Shown here piece after piece: positions 35,238-45,300 of a stretch of DNA of 64,000 nucleotides; the stretch's first letter is position 1, and each line of letters opens with the position of its first letter. The notes under the pieces were generated by a model. It saw nothing but the letters and a program-made list of their open reading frames with translations, searched no databases and was not told the DNA's origin. Source of the DNA: Variovorax sp. PAMC28562 (GTDB lineage Bacteria > Pseudomonadota > Gammaproteobacteria > Burkholderiales > Burkholderiaceae_C); assembly GCF_014303735.1 (NCBI RefSeq), contig NZ_CP060296.1:1003501-1067500 (forward strand), given 5' to 3'. Both the position numbers and the translations under genes were made by a program.

Positions 35238-35709
35238 ACGAAAAACAAACGGGAAGAAAACAGCGAGCTGAAGAGTGAAACTCATCATAGACGGGCAATG
35301 TCCCAAGTGTTGTCATGGGTTTGTTTGCTCTTAAATTGATAGCGCTGATGCCAGTGGCAGCGCGGCTTCTGCCATCGATTCTTTTAAGCGCAATGATTTT
35401 TGGGGTTGTCAGCCGTCGAAGGCCGATGTTCTAATCTGCCCACGAAGGGGAGTAGCTCCCGCCCGTTGCATCTACTGCAGCGGATATCGACAGGTCGTCA
35501 ATACGGAGCCTCATGCTTCCGGCCTGTCGGGCAACGCGCAGTGCATCAGAGCAGTGCGCGATGTCGAGCAAGACCTTCGATTGAACCTGTTGTCAGGTTG
35601 GTCGAAGCGTCGTTTGCAAGCCCCCGGCACACCCGGTCTTTCATTCAAACGTTCCGGCCCACGCGGCACCGGACCAGTAGAACGAAAAACAGATCGGAGT
35701 GCCTCGCAC
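35238..35709. other. 472-base intergenic region upstream of terC
   Basis: Divergent region between the DUF3717 gene and terC. The left 200 bases are AT-richer and should hold the promoters for both directions, though no box is clear enough to call. The right part is the riboswitch listed separately. No credible gene. Confidence 0.6.
35440..35612 (+). promoter_or_regulatory. yybP-ykoY (manganese) riboswitch upstream of terC
   Basis: The conserved blocks of this class are readable in order: GAAGGGGAGTAGCTCCC at 35444, GTCGTCAATACGGAGCC near 35494-35510, then the paired CCTTCGA...(loop)...TCGAAG near 35574-35606. The element is followed about 100 bases later by a TerC gene, the classic target. 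It senses Mn2+ and raises expression of manganese exporters. The exact ends and any terminator or ribosome-site switch between 35612 and 35710 were not resolved. Confidence 0.85.
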
Positions 35710-36462
35710 ATGGAGTTTCTTTCAGCCCCTTGGTGGTCAGCCCTGCTGGCGATCATCGTCATCGACCTGGTGCTCGCCGGCGACAACGCGATCGTCATCG
35801 CGCTGGCGGCACGCCGGTTGCCACCCAAGTTGCAGAAGAAGGCCATCGTCTGGGGGACCGTCGGCGCCATCGTGCTGCGCTCGGCCATGACCATCGGCGT
35901 GGTGTGGCTGCTGAAGGTGCCGGGGTTGATGCTGGTCGGCGGTGTCGGCCTGCTGTGGATCGCCTACAAGCTCATTGCCGACTCAAGCGGCGAACAGGAA
36001 CACGGGGCTGGCGCGTCCACCTTCTGGGGCGCGATGAAGACCATCGTGGTGGCCGATGCGCTGATGGGCATCGACAACGTGCTCGGCGTGGCCGGCGCGG
36101 CGCACGGCGAGTTCGGCCTGGTCGTCATCGGCCTGGTGATCAGCATTCCGATCGTGGTGTTCGGCAGCACTTTGGTGCTGAAACTGGTCGAGCGCTATCC
36201 GTCGATCACGTACATCGGCGCGGCAGTGCTCGCGTACACCGCCGCCAAGATGATCGTTGCGGAACCGTTCCTCGCCGACGTCTTCGGCACGCGTGAGGCG
36301 CCCGCCACCGCATTGCGCTACGCAGTCGAAGCCGCCTGCGTCGCCCTGGTGCTCGGCGCGGCCTGGCTCGCGACGCGCAAGCCTTCTGCGAAACGTTCCA
36401 CCAAAGGCGAGGCGCCCGAACAACAACCACAAGACAAGACGCCGCACCCAGAGCGTCCTTGA
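35710..36462 (+). CDS. TerC family integral membrane protein (candidate Mn2+ exporter)
   Basis: 250 residues from the ATG at 35710 (MEFLSAPWWSALLAIIVID), GGAG about 10 bases upstream; the longer frame runs through the riboswitch and is not coding. The two TerC signature repeats are present: VLAGDNAIVIALAARRLP near residue 20 and VVADALMGIDNVLGVAGA near residue 118, each with the membrane aspartates thought to bind metal. Seven membrane segments and a hydrophilic Lys/Pro-rich tail. Riboswitch control supports a role in manganese export. A paralogue is encoded at 61766-62449. Confidence 0.92.
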   Translation: MEFLSAPWWSALLAIIVIDLVLAGDNAIVIALAARRLPPKLQKKAIVWGTVGAIVLRSAMTIGVVWLLKVPGLMLVGGVGLLWIAYKLIADSSGEQEHGAGASTFWGAMKTIVVADALMGIDNVLGVAGAAHGEFGLVVIGLVISIPIVVFGSTLVLKLVERYPSITYIGAAVLAYTAAKMIVAEPFLADVFGTREAPATALRYAVEAACVALVLGAAWLATRKPSAKRSTKGEAPEQQPQDKTPHPERP

Positions 36463-36508
36463 ACATTTGAAGTCGCATTCGTCAGCTTTTCAACGAAGGA
36501 GCAACACC

Positions 36509-37036
36509 ATGGAAACGATCATCCTGTACGTGGACGACGCGGTTTATGCCCGCGAGCACCTTGCCAAATTGGCACCCGGTGTGCCGGTGGCGCTGGACGA
36601 TGAGAGCGCATCGTCCGTGCCGGGCACCTTGGGCGTCGACGCTCGCGCGGCTTTCGAACCCAGGCACTGGATCGTGATCGCCTGCGCACCGCGCATGACG
36701 CACCGCATCAGCAAATGGGTGAGCCACAGTGCGCGTGAAAACTGGCGCGGCAAATGGTTCGCCAAGGTGCAGGCGCAACTGGTGCCGTTGCTCGAAGCGG
36801 CCGGCGACCAGGTCACGCCGATGCTGGCCGGCGGCTCGCTGACCGAGATGACGCAGCATCTTCGGCGGACCCACGGCATGGCCACGGTAGTGGACGCACG
36901 CCGGCCCAAGATCGGGGTCGATCTGGAGCCCGTCGCGCCCGGCCAGAAGCCGCCTGCAGCACCGGGCTGGGCGCTGCCCGGCGCGGTAGTGGGCATGGGC
37001 GCGCTGCTGGTCATCGCTGGCGAATTGAGCGATTGA
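36509..37036 (+). CDS. conserved hypothetical protein with C-terminal membrane anchor
   Basis: 175 residues, ATG at 36509 with GAAGGAG about 8 bases before. Begins METIILYVDDAVYAREHLAK and contains HWIVIACAPRMTHRISKWVS and MTQHLRRTHGMATVVDARRP. The last 25 residues are a membrane segment (LPGAVVGMGALLVIAGELSD end), so the protein is probably tail-anchored. Family not recognised. It follows terC by 46 bases and may be expressed with it. Confidence 0.75.
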   Translation: METIILYVDDAVYAREHLAKLAPGVPVALDDESASSVPGTLGVDARAAFEPRHWIVIACAPRMTHRISKWVSHSARENWRGKWFAKVQAQLVPLLEAAGDQVTPMLAGGSLTEMTQHLRRTHGMATVVDARRPKIGVDLEPVAPGQKPPAAPGWALPGAVVGMGALLVIAGELSD

Positions 37037-37080
37037 TTTCAAGCGAGTGACAACCCCGGTCGCTGCGGTATCCTGACCGC

Positions 37081-37434
37081 ATGCGACTCATCCTGAAATG
37101 GCTGCTCAGCGCGATCGCGCTGCTGGCAGTGGCTTATCTCTACAACGGCGTGCAGGTGACGAGCTTCGGCTCGGCGCTCATTGCGGCGGCTGTCATCGGC
37201 CTGCTCAACATGGTGGTGCGGCCGGTGCTGGTGGTGCTCACGCTGCCGGTGACGATCGTCACGCTCGGCCTCTTTCTGTTCGTCATCAACGCGTTGATGT
37301 TCTGGGCCGCGTCCGGGTTGTTCGGCGGCTTTCACGTCAACGGCTTTGGCGCCGCGCTGCTCGGCTCGCTGATCTACTCGTTGCTCGGGCTGGTGATCGA
37401 AGCGGCGCTCGGCGGACTCTTCTCCAAGCGCTGA
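37081..37434 (+). CDS. phage-holin-family-4 / YvlD-like membrane protein
   Basis: 117 residues with four membrane segments. Characteristic pattern: MRLILKWLLSAIALLAVAYL, IGLLNMVVRPVLVVLTLPVT, and LFLFVINALMFWAASGLF. Despite the holin-like family name these are ordinary chromosomal membrane proteins of unknown function; no phage genes are near. Starts 44 bases after the previous gene; convergent with the BepA-like gene. Confidence 0.88.
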   Translation: MRLILKWLLSAIALLAVAYLYNGVQVTSFGSALIAAAVIGLLNMVVRPVLVVLTLPVTIVTLGLFLFVINALMFWAASGLFGGFHVNGFGAALLGSLIYSLLGLVIEAALGGLFSKR

Positions 37435-37453
37435 ACCGGGCCCACCGGGCCGC

Positions 37454-39070
37454 CTACTTCAGCGGAGGCTCTTCTGCCTGATGCTTGACCAGCGCATCGA
37501 CGGCGCGTGCGCGCGTGTCCATGATCGACGCCTCGTAGTGGTCCACCGCGTTGGGTGCGCCGCGCGCCGACAGGTTGCGCGACAACTCCTGCGCAGCCTT
37601 GTAGCGGTCGCGAGCGCCGGCGTAGTCGAGGTTGGCGACGTTGGCTTCGGCATCGGCGCGGATCGCCCGAACCGGGTCGTCCTGTGCGTTGTAGAGGCTC
37701 GACAGCGCACGCCAGGCCGTGGCATCACGCGGTTGCAGTGCGGTGTAGTCGCGCAGCACAGGCACCATCGGCGCCGGGTTGCGCGTGGCGACGGCGGCCT
37801 GTACGGCGAGCAGCATCTCAGGTCGGTCTTTGGCCTTGGCGTTGAGCAGAGAAGCGGCCTTGGCGGGGTTGCCGGCGTCGAGTTCGATTTCAATAGCGAG
37901 CAAGCGGGCGAGACGTGATGCCGATGCATCGCCGGCCGTGCGCGTAACCAGACGATCGCTCAATGCGCGTGACGCCTTGAAGTCCTTCAACTCATTGGCC
38001 GAAAACGCCGCGGCATAGAGCAGGCCGGCTTGTTGCGCCGGCGTGCTCTTGGTGAAGTCGCTGCCGGAACCGGCTTCGACCCATTGGCGCAACACGTCGA
38101 CGCCTGGCCGCGTCAACACGCGAGCGCGGGCCGAGATCATTGCGTGGTCCATGACGAGCGGCAAGCCCGGCGTCATCGGCACGGACGCCGCGCGCGTCGA
38201 CATCGCGCCGGTCGAAGCGGTCGCGGCATTCATGTCGCGAAACTGAAAGCGACCCTGCATGTCGGCGATGCGCTCGGTGTCCATCGGATGACTGCGCAGA
38301 TACGGGTACGAGGCGTTGTCGTTCAGTCGGGCGGCGAACTGCAGTTTTTCGAACATCGCCTCGGCGCCGCGCGGGTCGTAGCCGGCTTGCGTCATCACAC
38401 CGAAGCCGACACGGTCGGCCTCGCGCTCCATTTCTCGAGAAAAGGCGAGCTGGCTTTGCATCGCATACGCCTGGCTGCCCATCAGCATCGCGTTGCCGGC
38501 GTCACCATTGCGGGCCTTCATGGCGGCGAGCATGCCGATCACCATGGCCGCGATCATGAGCGGCATCTGCTTGGCATCGCGCGACATGATGCGTGCGATG
38601 TGGCGCTGCGTGACGTGCGACAGCTCGTGGCCGAGCACGGTCGCAAGCTCGTCCCGGCTGCCGATGATGGCGACCAGACCGAGGTTGAGCCCGAGATATC
38701 CACCGGGCAACGCAAAGGCATTGATGGTGCTGTCGCGGCCCAGAAAGATCTGCCAGGCAAAGCGCTCGTCGAGCTCGGGCGTGAGCTCGCCACGCACCCG
38801 CGCTGCGGCCAGCAAACGCTGCCAGATGTCCTGCACGTATTCGACGATGACCGGGTCGTCGATGTAGTCGGTGTCGCGGTAGATCTCGCGCGCGATCTGG
38901 TCGCCGAGTCGGCGCTCGGCACTGGCTGTCATCTCGCCGCCATCTCCCATGCCGGGCAACAACTGCGCGCGCGCAACAGGCGGCATCAAGGCTTGCGCCG
39001 CTATCAAAACGGCAGCGCACAGCGCATGAAGTACAGGCTTCGATCTCGAATTTGCAGTCAGGCTTGGCAT
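37454..39070 (-). CDS. bepA: BepA-like periplasmic M48 metalloprotease with TPR repeats
   Basis: 538 residues. A signal peptide ends at about VARAQL (residue 36). The M48 zinc site is VLGHELSHVTQRHIAR near residue 145, with the third ligand in SREMEREADRVGFG near 210. The C-terminal third is helical and TPR-like (ATAWRALSSLYNAQDDPVRA). BepA degrades or helps fold outer membrane proteins such as LptD and BamA. The C-terminal region is longer than in E. coli BepA. Divergent from moaC with 55 bases between starts. Confidence 0.9.
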   Translation of the reverse strand: MPSLTANSRSKPVLHALCAAVLIAAQALMPPVARAQLLPGMGDGGEMTASAERRLGDQIAREIYRDTDYIDDPVIVEYVQDIWQRLLAAARVRGELTPELDERFAWQIFLGRDSTINAFALPGGYLGLNLGLVAIIGSRDELATVLGHELSHVTQRHIARIMSRDAKQMPLMIAAMVIGMLAAMKARNGDAGNAMLMGSQAYAMQSQLAFSREMEREADRVGFGVMTQAGYDPRGAEAMFEKLQFAARLNDNASYPYLRSHPMDTERIADMQGRFQFRDMNAATASTGAMSTRAASVPMTPGLPLVMDHAMISARARVLTRPGVDVLRQWVEAGSGSDFTKSTPAQQAGLLYAAAFSANELKDFKASRALSDRLVTRTAGDASASRLARLLAIEIELDAGNPAKAASLLNAKAKDRPEMLLAVQAAVATRNPAPMVPVLRDYTALQPRDATAWRALSSLYNAQDDPVRAIRADAEANVANLDYAGARDRYKAAQELSRNLSARGAPNAVDHYEASIMDTRARAVDALVKHQAEEPPLK

Positions 39071-39125
39071 CGGTCTTTCCTGGGCCGGGCTCGTATGATG
39101 CGGCCTTCTGCCGATCGTTCACCCC

Positions 39126-39605
39126 ATGAGTTCACTCACCCATTTTGACGCCCAGGGCCATGCCCACATGGTCGATGTCGCGGCCAAACCCGCCACGCAT
39201 CGCATAGCCGTCGCGAGTGGCCGCATCGTGATGCAGGCCGCCACGCTGGCGCTCATCGAATCCGGCACCGCCAAGAAGGGCGACGTGCTCGGCGTGGCGC
39301 GCATCGCCGGCATCCAGGCCGCCAAGAAAACCAGCGACCTCATTCCGCTTTGCCACCCACTGGCGCTGACGCATGTGTCGATTGCCTTTGCCATCGTCAA
39401 AGGTGGGGTGCCGCAGGTAGCGTGCAAGGCGACCGTCGAGACAGTCGGGCCGACGGGTGTCGAGATGGAAGCGCTGACCGCTGTTCAGGTCGCACTGCTG
39501 ACCATCTACGACATGGTGAAGGCGGTCGACCGCGGAATGACGATTACCGATGTGCATGTGCTGGAGAAGCACGGGGGGAAGTCGGGGAGTTTTGTGGCGG
39601 GGTAG
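39126..39605 (+). CDS. moaC: cyclic pyranopterin monophosphate synthase
   Basis: 159 residues, full length for MoaC. Contains [36 protein letters not shown] and the catalytic segment [13 protein letters not shown] with the invariant lysine. It converts the MoaA product to cPMP, the first stable molybdopterin precursor. No other moa gene is nearby. The start chosen here ([18 protein letters not shown]) fits the usual length. Confidence 0.96.
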   Translation: MSSLTHFDAQGHAHMVDVAAKPATHRIAVASGRIVMQAATLALIESGTAKKGDVLGVARIAGIQAAKKTSDLIPLCHPLALTHVSIAFAIVKGGVPQVACKATVETVGPTGVEMEALTAVQVALLTIYDMVKAVDRGMTITDVHVLEKHGGKSGSFVAG

Positions 39606-39744
39606 CGCCAGAGAAAGAGCGGATATCACGGAGAGAGAGCAGCAGAGACGGCAGTGCGGCTCCGGGCACAACAAGACGAGTGGCAGTTTTGGCCGGGCGA
39701 ACGGTTTTGCTTGTTTTAACGTTTACTGACATTCTGTAACCGTT
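39606..39744. other. intergenic region upstream of the minor pilin operon
   Basis: 139 bases, AT-richer toward 39700-39745. It should hold the promoter of the fimT-pilE operon but no box could be called with confidence. Confidence 0.5.
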
Positions 39745-40392
39745 ATGCACTTAACTGTCTCTAATTTGCAAAGCCCGTCTCTTAGAGGGTTTGCCCTTGT
39801 AAAACCCCTCATGGTGGCGCTTGGACGCGCCCGGACGTGTCTGCGTTCGAGCGCGCCAATACAGCGGGCTGAAAAGGGAATGACCGCCATCGAGTTGCTC
39901 GTGGTTCTTGCCGTGATCGCCATCTTGGCGGTGGTCGCAGTGCCCTCTTTCGTCGACCTGACTCAACGAAATCGCGTGTCCGGGGAAGTCAATGGCTTCG
40001 TCGGCGATTTGCAGTTCGCCCGTTCGGAGGCGATCAAGGAAGGGCAGACCGTCACGATCTGCGCGTCGTCGGACGGATCGACCTGTGCATCCGGCGGCAA
40101 CTGGAAGACTGGATGGCTTGTGTTTGCAGACGCGAACGGTAACCAGGTCCACGACTCGACCGAGACCATTCTCAGGAAACAACCCGCTTTGGCCGGAACA
40201 GACACGTTCACTGCAAGCGGCAACACCTCGGCCATTTCGTACAGCCGCGACGGATTCGCAATGTCTTTCACCGGCACGGTGACCTTGACAGTGCACACCA
40301 CTCCGCTGAACGCGGCCGCGACTCGCTGCATCGCAGTCAATTTGGTGGGGCGGCAGCAAGTCCAATCGGCCAACGGAGGCACATGTCAATGA
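39745..40392 (+). CDS. fimT: type IV minor pilin, FimT/GspH family
   Basis: 215 residues as drawn, with a prepilin site KG/MTAIELLVVLAVIAILAV: cleavage after Gly, mature +5 Glu. The leader from 39745 is 45 residues, unusually long; the in-frame ATG at 39811 would give a 22-residue leader and may be the true start, but neither has a clear ribosome site. The C-terminal GspH domain has NGFVGDLQFARSEAIKEGQT and cysteine pairs. It is a minor pilin helping to start pilus assembly. First gene of an operon whose next members overlap by a few bases. Confidence 0.88.
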   Translation: MHLTVSNLQSPSLRGFALVKPLMVALGRARTCLRSSAPIQRAEKGMTAIELLVVLAVIAILAVVAVPSFVDLTQRNRVSGEVNGFVGDLQFARSEAIKEGQTVTICASSDGSTCASGGNWKTGWLVFADANGNQVHDSTETILRKQPALAGTDTFTASGNTSAISYSRDGFAMSFTGTVTLTVHTTPLNAAATRCIAVNLVGRQQVQSANGGTCQ

Positions 40393-40955
40393 ATCGAAGC
40401 CAAACGCTTTATCGTCGACAGCAAGGCTTCACACTTATCGAAGTGATGATTGCCGTCCTCGTGGTGACAGTCGGCCTGCTGGGCTTCGCCAAGATGCAGG
40501 CACTGGCAATCTCAAGCACGCAAGTTGCCAGCAGTCGTTCGATGATTGCACTCCAGAGCGCGAGCCTCGCTGCGGCGATGCATGGAAACAGGACCTACTG
40601 GGCGGGCGGAGTCGCCCCGGCCGCGTTCAGCACATCAGGATCCACGGTCACCGACGCCACCGGCGTACTGAGCGCGACACCTCCAGTTTGCCTTGCCGCT
40701 ACCTTGCCTTCGGCCCCGCTCTGCACCCCCGCACAACTCGCAGCCTACGACCTGCAGTTGTGGGCCACCAGCATGGCAAGCCTTTTCCCCACCTACACGT
40801 CGGCAGGGACTTGCACGATATCGGCAAGCACACCCATCAGTTGCACAGTCACTGTTTCCTGGACCGAGAAGTACGTGTCGTCCAACCAGAACACCGCGTC
40901 CAGCAGTGCCTCCACCGCGGGCACCCGAACCTACACGCTCCACGTCGAACCATGA
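40389..40955 (+). CDS. pilV: type IV pilus minor pilin PilV
   Basis: 188 residues from the second ATG at 40389, which overlaps the fimT stop (ATGA) and has GGAGG at proper spacing; the ATG at 40383 is only 3 bases from GGAGG. Short leader MNRSQTLYRRQQG then FTLIEVMIAVLVVTVGLLGF with Glu5. The segment LLGFAKMQALAISSTQ is typical for PilV. Part of the priming complex of minor pilins with PilW, PilX and PilE. Confidence 0.9.
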   Translation: MNRSQTLYRRQQGFTLIEVMIAVLVVTVGLLGFAKMQALAISSTQVASSRSMIALQSASLAAAMHGNRTYWAGGVAPAAFSTSGSTVTDATGVLSATPPVCLAATLPSAPLCTPAQLAAYDLQLWATSMASLFPTYTSAGTCTISASTPISCTVTVSWTEKYVSSNQNTASSSASTAGTRTYTLHVEP

Positions 40956-41737
40956 ACTCTGTTGCTTCAACACCGTCTGGAGGCCGTCGCATGCGCCAGG
41001 CAGGCTTCACGTTGATCGAGCTGATGATCTCGCTGACGATTGCGCTTTTCATGCTGGCGGCCATCGTCGCGATCTACGTCAACATGAAGGCCACCTTCGT
41101 GGCGCAAGACGAATTGGCGCAGCTCCAGGACAGCGAGCGCCTCGCGTTGACCATGCTGACCACGACGATTCAATCGGCCGGATATTTCTCCGACCCGGTC
41201 AGCAGCACCGCCATCACTTCACTGCCAGCGGCCAGCGTTACCTGGCCCAGCGGCACCGTCGCAGCGCTGGCAGCAGGCCAAGGCGTGGTTGGTGCTGGCA
41301 ACACTTTAGGCACAGGCACGGGCAGCGACACCATTGCTGTGCAATACCAGACAGCCAGTGGCGACGGTTTGATGAACTGCCAGGGTCAGACCAACCCCGC
41401 GACATCCGGGGTGAAGCAGGTGTGGATCAACAGCTTTTCCATCAATGCGAGCAACGAACTCACTTGCACCGTCGGCACGGGAACGCCGGTCGCTCTTGCC
41501 AGCAACGTCGGAAAAATGAGCATCGTCTATGGGGTCGACACCGACGGCGACGCCAATAACAGCACCGACACCTACATGCCCGGCTCGGGCGTTGCTGCTG
41601 CCGGCCTGTGGGCACGGGTACATACCGCACAGATCACGCTCAGATTTCTGAACACGCTCACCTCCACGCCGAGCGCGCCCGTGCTCCTGACCGGCCCCGG
41701 CATCGTCCAGAGCATCAATTTCAAGAACAACCCGTGA
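40952..41737 (+). CDS. pilW: type IV pilus assembly protein PilW
   Basis: 261 residues. The ATG at 40952 overlaps the pilV stop (ATGA); the much longer frame begins antisense to homology. Leader MNSVASTPSGGRRMRQAG, then [20 protein letters not shown]. Conserved PilW features follow: FVAQDELAQLQDSERLALTM and a C-terminal LWARVHTAQITLRFLNTLTS. Minor pilin of the priming complex. Confidence 0.92.
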   Translation: MNSVASTPSGGRRMRQAGFTLIELMISLTIALFMLAAIVAIYVNMKATFVAQDELAQLQDSERLALTMLTTTIQSAGYFSDPVSSTAITSLPAASVTWPSGTVAALAAGQGVVGAGNTLGTGTGSDTIAVQYQTASGDGLMNCQGQTNPATSGVKQVWINSFSINASNELTCTVGTGTPVALASNVGKMSIVYGVDTDGDANNSTDTYMPGSGVAAAGLWARVHTAQITLRFLNTLTSTPSAPVLLTGPGIVQSINFKNNP

Positions 41738-42324
41738 CACGCCAACCTCAACACCGGCCTCGTTTGCAACGAGGTATCGCGCTCATCACCTCACTGTTGA
41801 TTCTGGTGATCGTTGCTCTGTTGGCGGTAAGCATGTATCGCAGTTTTGGTCTGCAAGAAAAAATTGCCGGCAACACGCTCGAAAAGCAGCGCTCGCTCCA
41901 AGCGGCCGAAAGCGCACTCCAATACGGCGAATGGTGGATTGCCCGCGGCAGTGGCGGTGGCGGGCTGGCCTGCAGCGGCGTGTTCAGCGCCAACGATCAG
42001 ACCGCCATGAAAATCTGCAACGTGCCGATGAGCATCGTCACGTCCAGCACGCTGCCCTGGGCCGTACGAGGCAACTACCAGCCGCCGAGCATGACGGTGC
42101 AGAGCGGCGGCGGCCTCAATACCGGTAGCACCGGGATTGCCAACGACATCAATTACGCCACCATGCCAAGCGTCTATGTGTCCTACCTCGGCCTTGCTCC
42201 GGACGGCAAGACCATGCTTTACCAAGTGACCGGCGCCGGCTACGGCGGCACCACCGCGACGGCCAGTGTCGTTCAAAGTACCTATGCAATGAAGTTCAGC
42301 GTGACTGACATCGGTCAGCCGTAG
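41734..42324 (+). CDS. pilX: type IV pilus minor component PilX
   Basis: 196 residues from the GTG at 41734, overlapping the pilW stop (GTGA). After a short basic leader comes RGIALITSLLILVIVALLAV, the PilX N-terminal motif that lacks the FTLIE pattern but has the hydrophobic pilin-like helix, followed by LQEKIAGNTLEKQRSLQAAE. Stabilises the minor pilin complex with PilY1, whose gene follows after 15 bases. Confidence 0.9.
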   Translation: MTRQPQHRPRLQRGIALITSLLILVIVALLAVSMYRSFGLQEKIAGNTLEKQRSLQAAESALQYGEWWIARGSGGGGLACSGVFSANDQTAMKICNVPMSIVTSSTLPWAVRGNYQPPSMTVQSGGGLNTGSTGIANDINYATMPSVYVSYLGLAPDGKTMLYQVTGAGYGGTTATASVVQSTYAMKFSVTDIGQP

Positions 42325-42339
42325 TTCAAGGAGCCCACG

Positions 42340-45300
42340 ATGACCTCAAAACAATTCCGCCTCGTTCTGGCCCTGTCTGCATTGAACGCACTGTCGTTCA
42401 GTGCCCAGGCGCAACTCGTGATCAGCGACACGCTCACAGGAACATCGTCGTCCTATAACTGGAAGAGCCTGAACGGCGCTTGCCTGACGGCAGGAAACAA
42501 TTCGTTTACGCCACCTGCGACTGTTCCGGCTATTCCTGCGTGCAATGGGTTGGCTTACTACAACGGCAGGACGCAAGTTGGCGGCGTAAGCGGAAGAATG
42601 CCGGATCTGGCCGGGAGCGGCGCCTTGCGCTTGACCAACGGTGACGTCCAAAACGGAGGTGGGAATGGCGACAACCAGACTGGTGCCGTCGTGTCCAACT
42701 TCACCTTTCCCACCACGCAGGGACTTCAGGTCACCTTCACCACCGCTACTTACGGCGGCGACGGCGGCACCGGTGCGGATGGCATCAGTTTCTTTCTCTC
42801 TGACGGCAGCCAGGCGCCCTCGGTCGGCGGCCTGGGCGGTAGCTTGGGCTACAGCTGCTCCAACGTGAACGGTGCGTACAACGGCGTCGTCGGGGCCTAT
42901 ATCGGTTTAGGCATCGACGAATACGGCAACTTTTCAAATTCATACGACAACACGAGCAGCGGACCCGGCTTCCAGGCGGGCCGAATCAGTCTGCGCGGCG
43001 CCGGCTCAACAGCGTTCGCATCGCTGTCCACGATGCCGGCTACCAGCGCCTATTACCCCACCACCCTCAACGCAAGCGACCAGCAGTCTGCGGTGCAAAA
43101 CACCTGTAGGACGGGAACGATCTGGAACTACAGCGGCAACAAGATCGGCAACGTCAACAACAAGAGCGACACGACGATCAAGCTCGCATACAACTACCCG
43201 TTCTTGCTTGGCTCCAATTTGCCCGCGGGGTTCAGCCTGTCCAATCAGCAGGGAATGAACATGCCCCTTCGAGGCAACGCGACCCCCATCACGTACGGGC
43301 TGAAGCTTACGCAAGACGGGCTGCTCAGTCTCTCTTACAGCGTCAACGGTGGCATTGCGCAGAACGTAATGACAAACCAGTCCATCACCGCTTCGAACGG
43401 CCCGCTACCCTCGTCTTTTAGATTCGGGTTCTCTGCAGGCACGGGCGGCTCCAACAACGTGCATGAAATCATGTGCTTCAAGGCAGCGCAGATCAACGCG
43501 GCTGCGAGCTCGGCGGGCATCAATATCCAGCAATCGGCCAAGGTGCAAGTCGGCACGCAGGTCTACCTTGCCTATTACCACCCGGTGAACTGGTGGGGCC
43601 AACTGACTGCGCAAAATCTTGTCGAAGACGCAACGACGTCGACGGTGTCGATCAACCCCGTCGCGAATTGGGACGCGAGTTGCGTGCTCACCGGCGGCGC
43701 CTGCAGTGCCACGGGTGCTGCCAGCACCCCGGTGCAGGGATCCTCGTCACGCAACGTTCTGACCTGGAACGGCAGCGCAGGCATTCCGCTGCTGTGGCTC
43801 GGTCTCTCCGCCGCGCAGAAAAGTGCACTGGACCCGACGGCTGGAACAACTGCCACCAGCTCGACGCGCCTTGACTATCTTCGAGGCGATCGAACCCAAG
43901 AAGTAGGTGGCACGCCCGGGGGTCCTTTCCGCGCGCGAAACAGCGTGCTTGGCGACATCGTCAGTAGCAGCCCGACATGGGTCGGAGCACCCAACCTGCC
44001 CTACAAAGGCATCTGGAAAGACGCGCTCCGCCCGACCACGAGCATGCCAGAGGGATCGAGCTACGGCGCCTACGCGACGAGCAATGCGACGCGGACCAAC
44101 GTGGTGTACGCAGGCGCCAACGACGGCCTGCTGCACGGGTTCCGAGCCGGTGCCTACGACTCGAGCGGTAACTTCAACACAGCCGCGGCCAACGATGGCA
44201 ATGAGCTACTGGCATACATGCCGGCGCAGGTCCTCAACACCATCCACGCCACCCCACCCACAGCCGCCTCGCTCGACTACTCCTCGCCCCAGTACAGCCA
44301 CAACGCCTTCGTGGATGCCACGCCCGGCACGGGCGATCTCTACTATCAGGGAGGCTGGCACACCTGGCTCGCAGGTGGCCTGGGCGACGGCGGCAATGCC
44401 GGTGGCGTCATTGGCGATAACACCACGGTGGCAACCGGCGGCCTTTACGTCCTCGACGTCACCAACCCGACAAATTTCAGCGAGGCGAATGCCGCCAGCC
44501 TGGTCATCGGCGACTGGACTTCCACCTCTGCGAGCCTGACCTGCCCGACCGACACCGCCAGCACCTTTTGCCGCGACAACCTCGGAAGTACTTTCGGAAC
44601 CCCCATCATCCGCCGTCTGCACGACGGCAATTGGGCTGTTATTTTTGGCAACGGCCTCAACAGCAAGAGCGGCAAGGCGGGCGTGTTTGTAATGACGGTC
44701 GACCAGACCACCGGTGCGAAGAGCTTTCGCTACCTCGACACCGGTGTGGGCACCGCTACCGCGCGCAACGGCATCGCCTACGTCGCCTCCGCCGACCTCG
44801 ATGGCGACCACATCACGGACTATCTGTACGCCGGCGACGTGCTCGGCAATATGTGGCGCTTCGATGTGACCGGCGCAACCGGGGGCAGCTGGTCAGCGCG
44901 ATCGACGCCGATCTTCAACACTGGTGGACTTCCCATCACCACGCGCGCGACGGTCAATACCGCAGCCACGTCTTCAGGCACGGCACGGGTCATCGTAGGT
45001 TTTGGGACCGGCCAGATCTTTCCGCAAACACAGACTGCGGCTGCGACTCCCGTCAGCGGCACCCAATACATATTCGGCATCTGGGACTGGGACATGGCCA
45101 GCTGGAATTCGCTCAGCGGTGTTCAATACAGCAGCCTGACTGCGCCGCAAACTGTCAACGCCGGCGTATTGCAAACACAGACTACTGCGACCCTCGCCTA
45201 CACCTCCGGTGGCATCTCGGGCGTCCGGACCGTGACGCAATATCCAATCTGCTGGAAAGGCGCCACCACCTGTGCGGGCGGCAATACCCAGTTCGGCTGG

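Noticed and set aside
37081..37434. Holin-like family name taken as evidence of a prophage
   Set aside because: The protein belongs to a chromosomal membrane family; no phage genes, integrase or attachment sites are around it.
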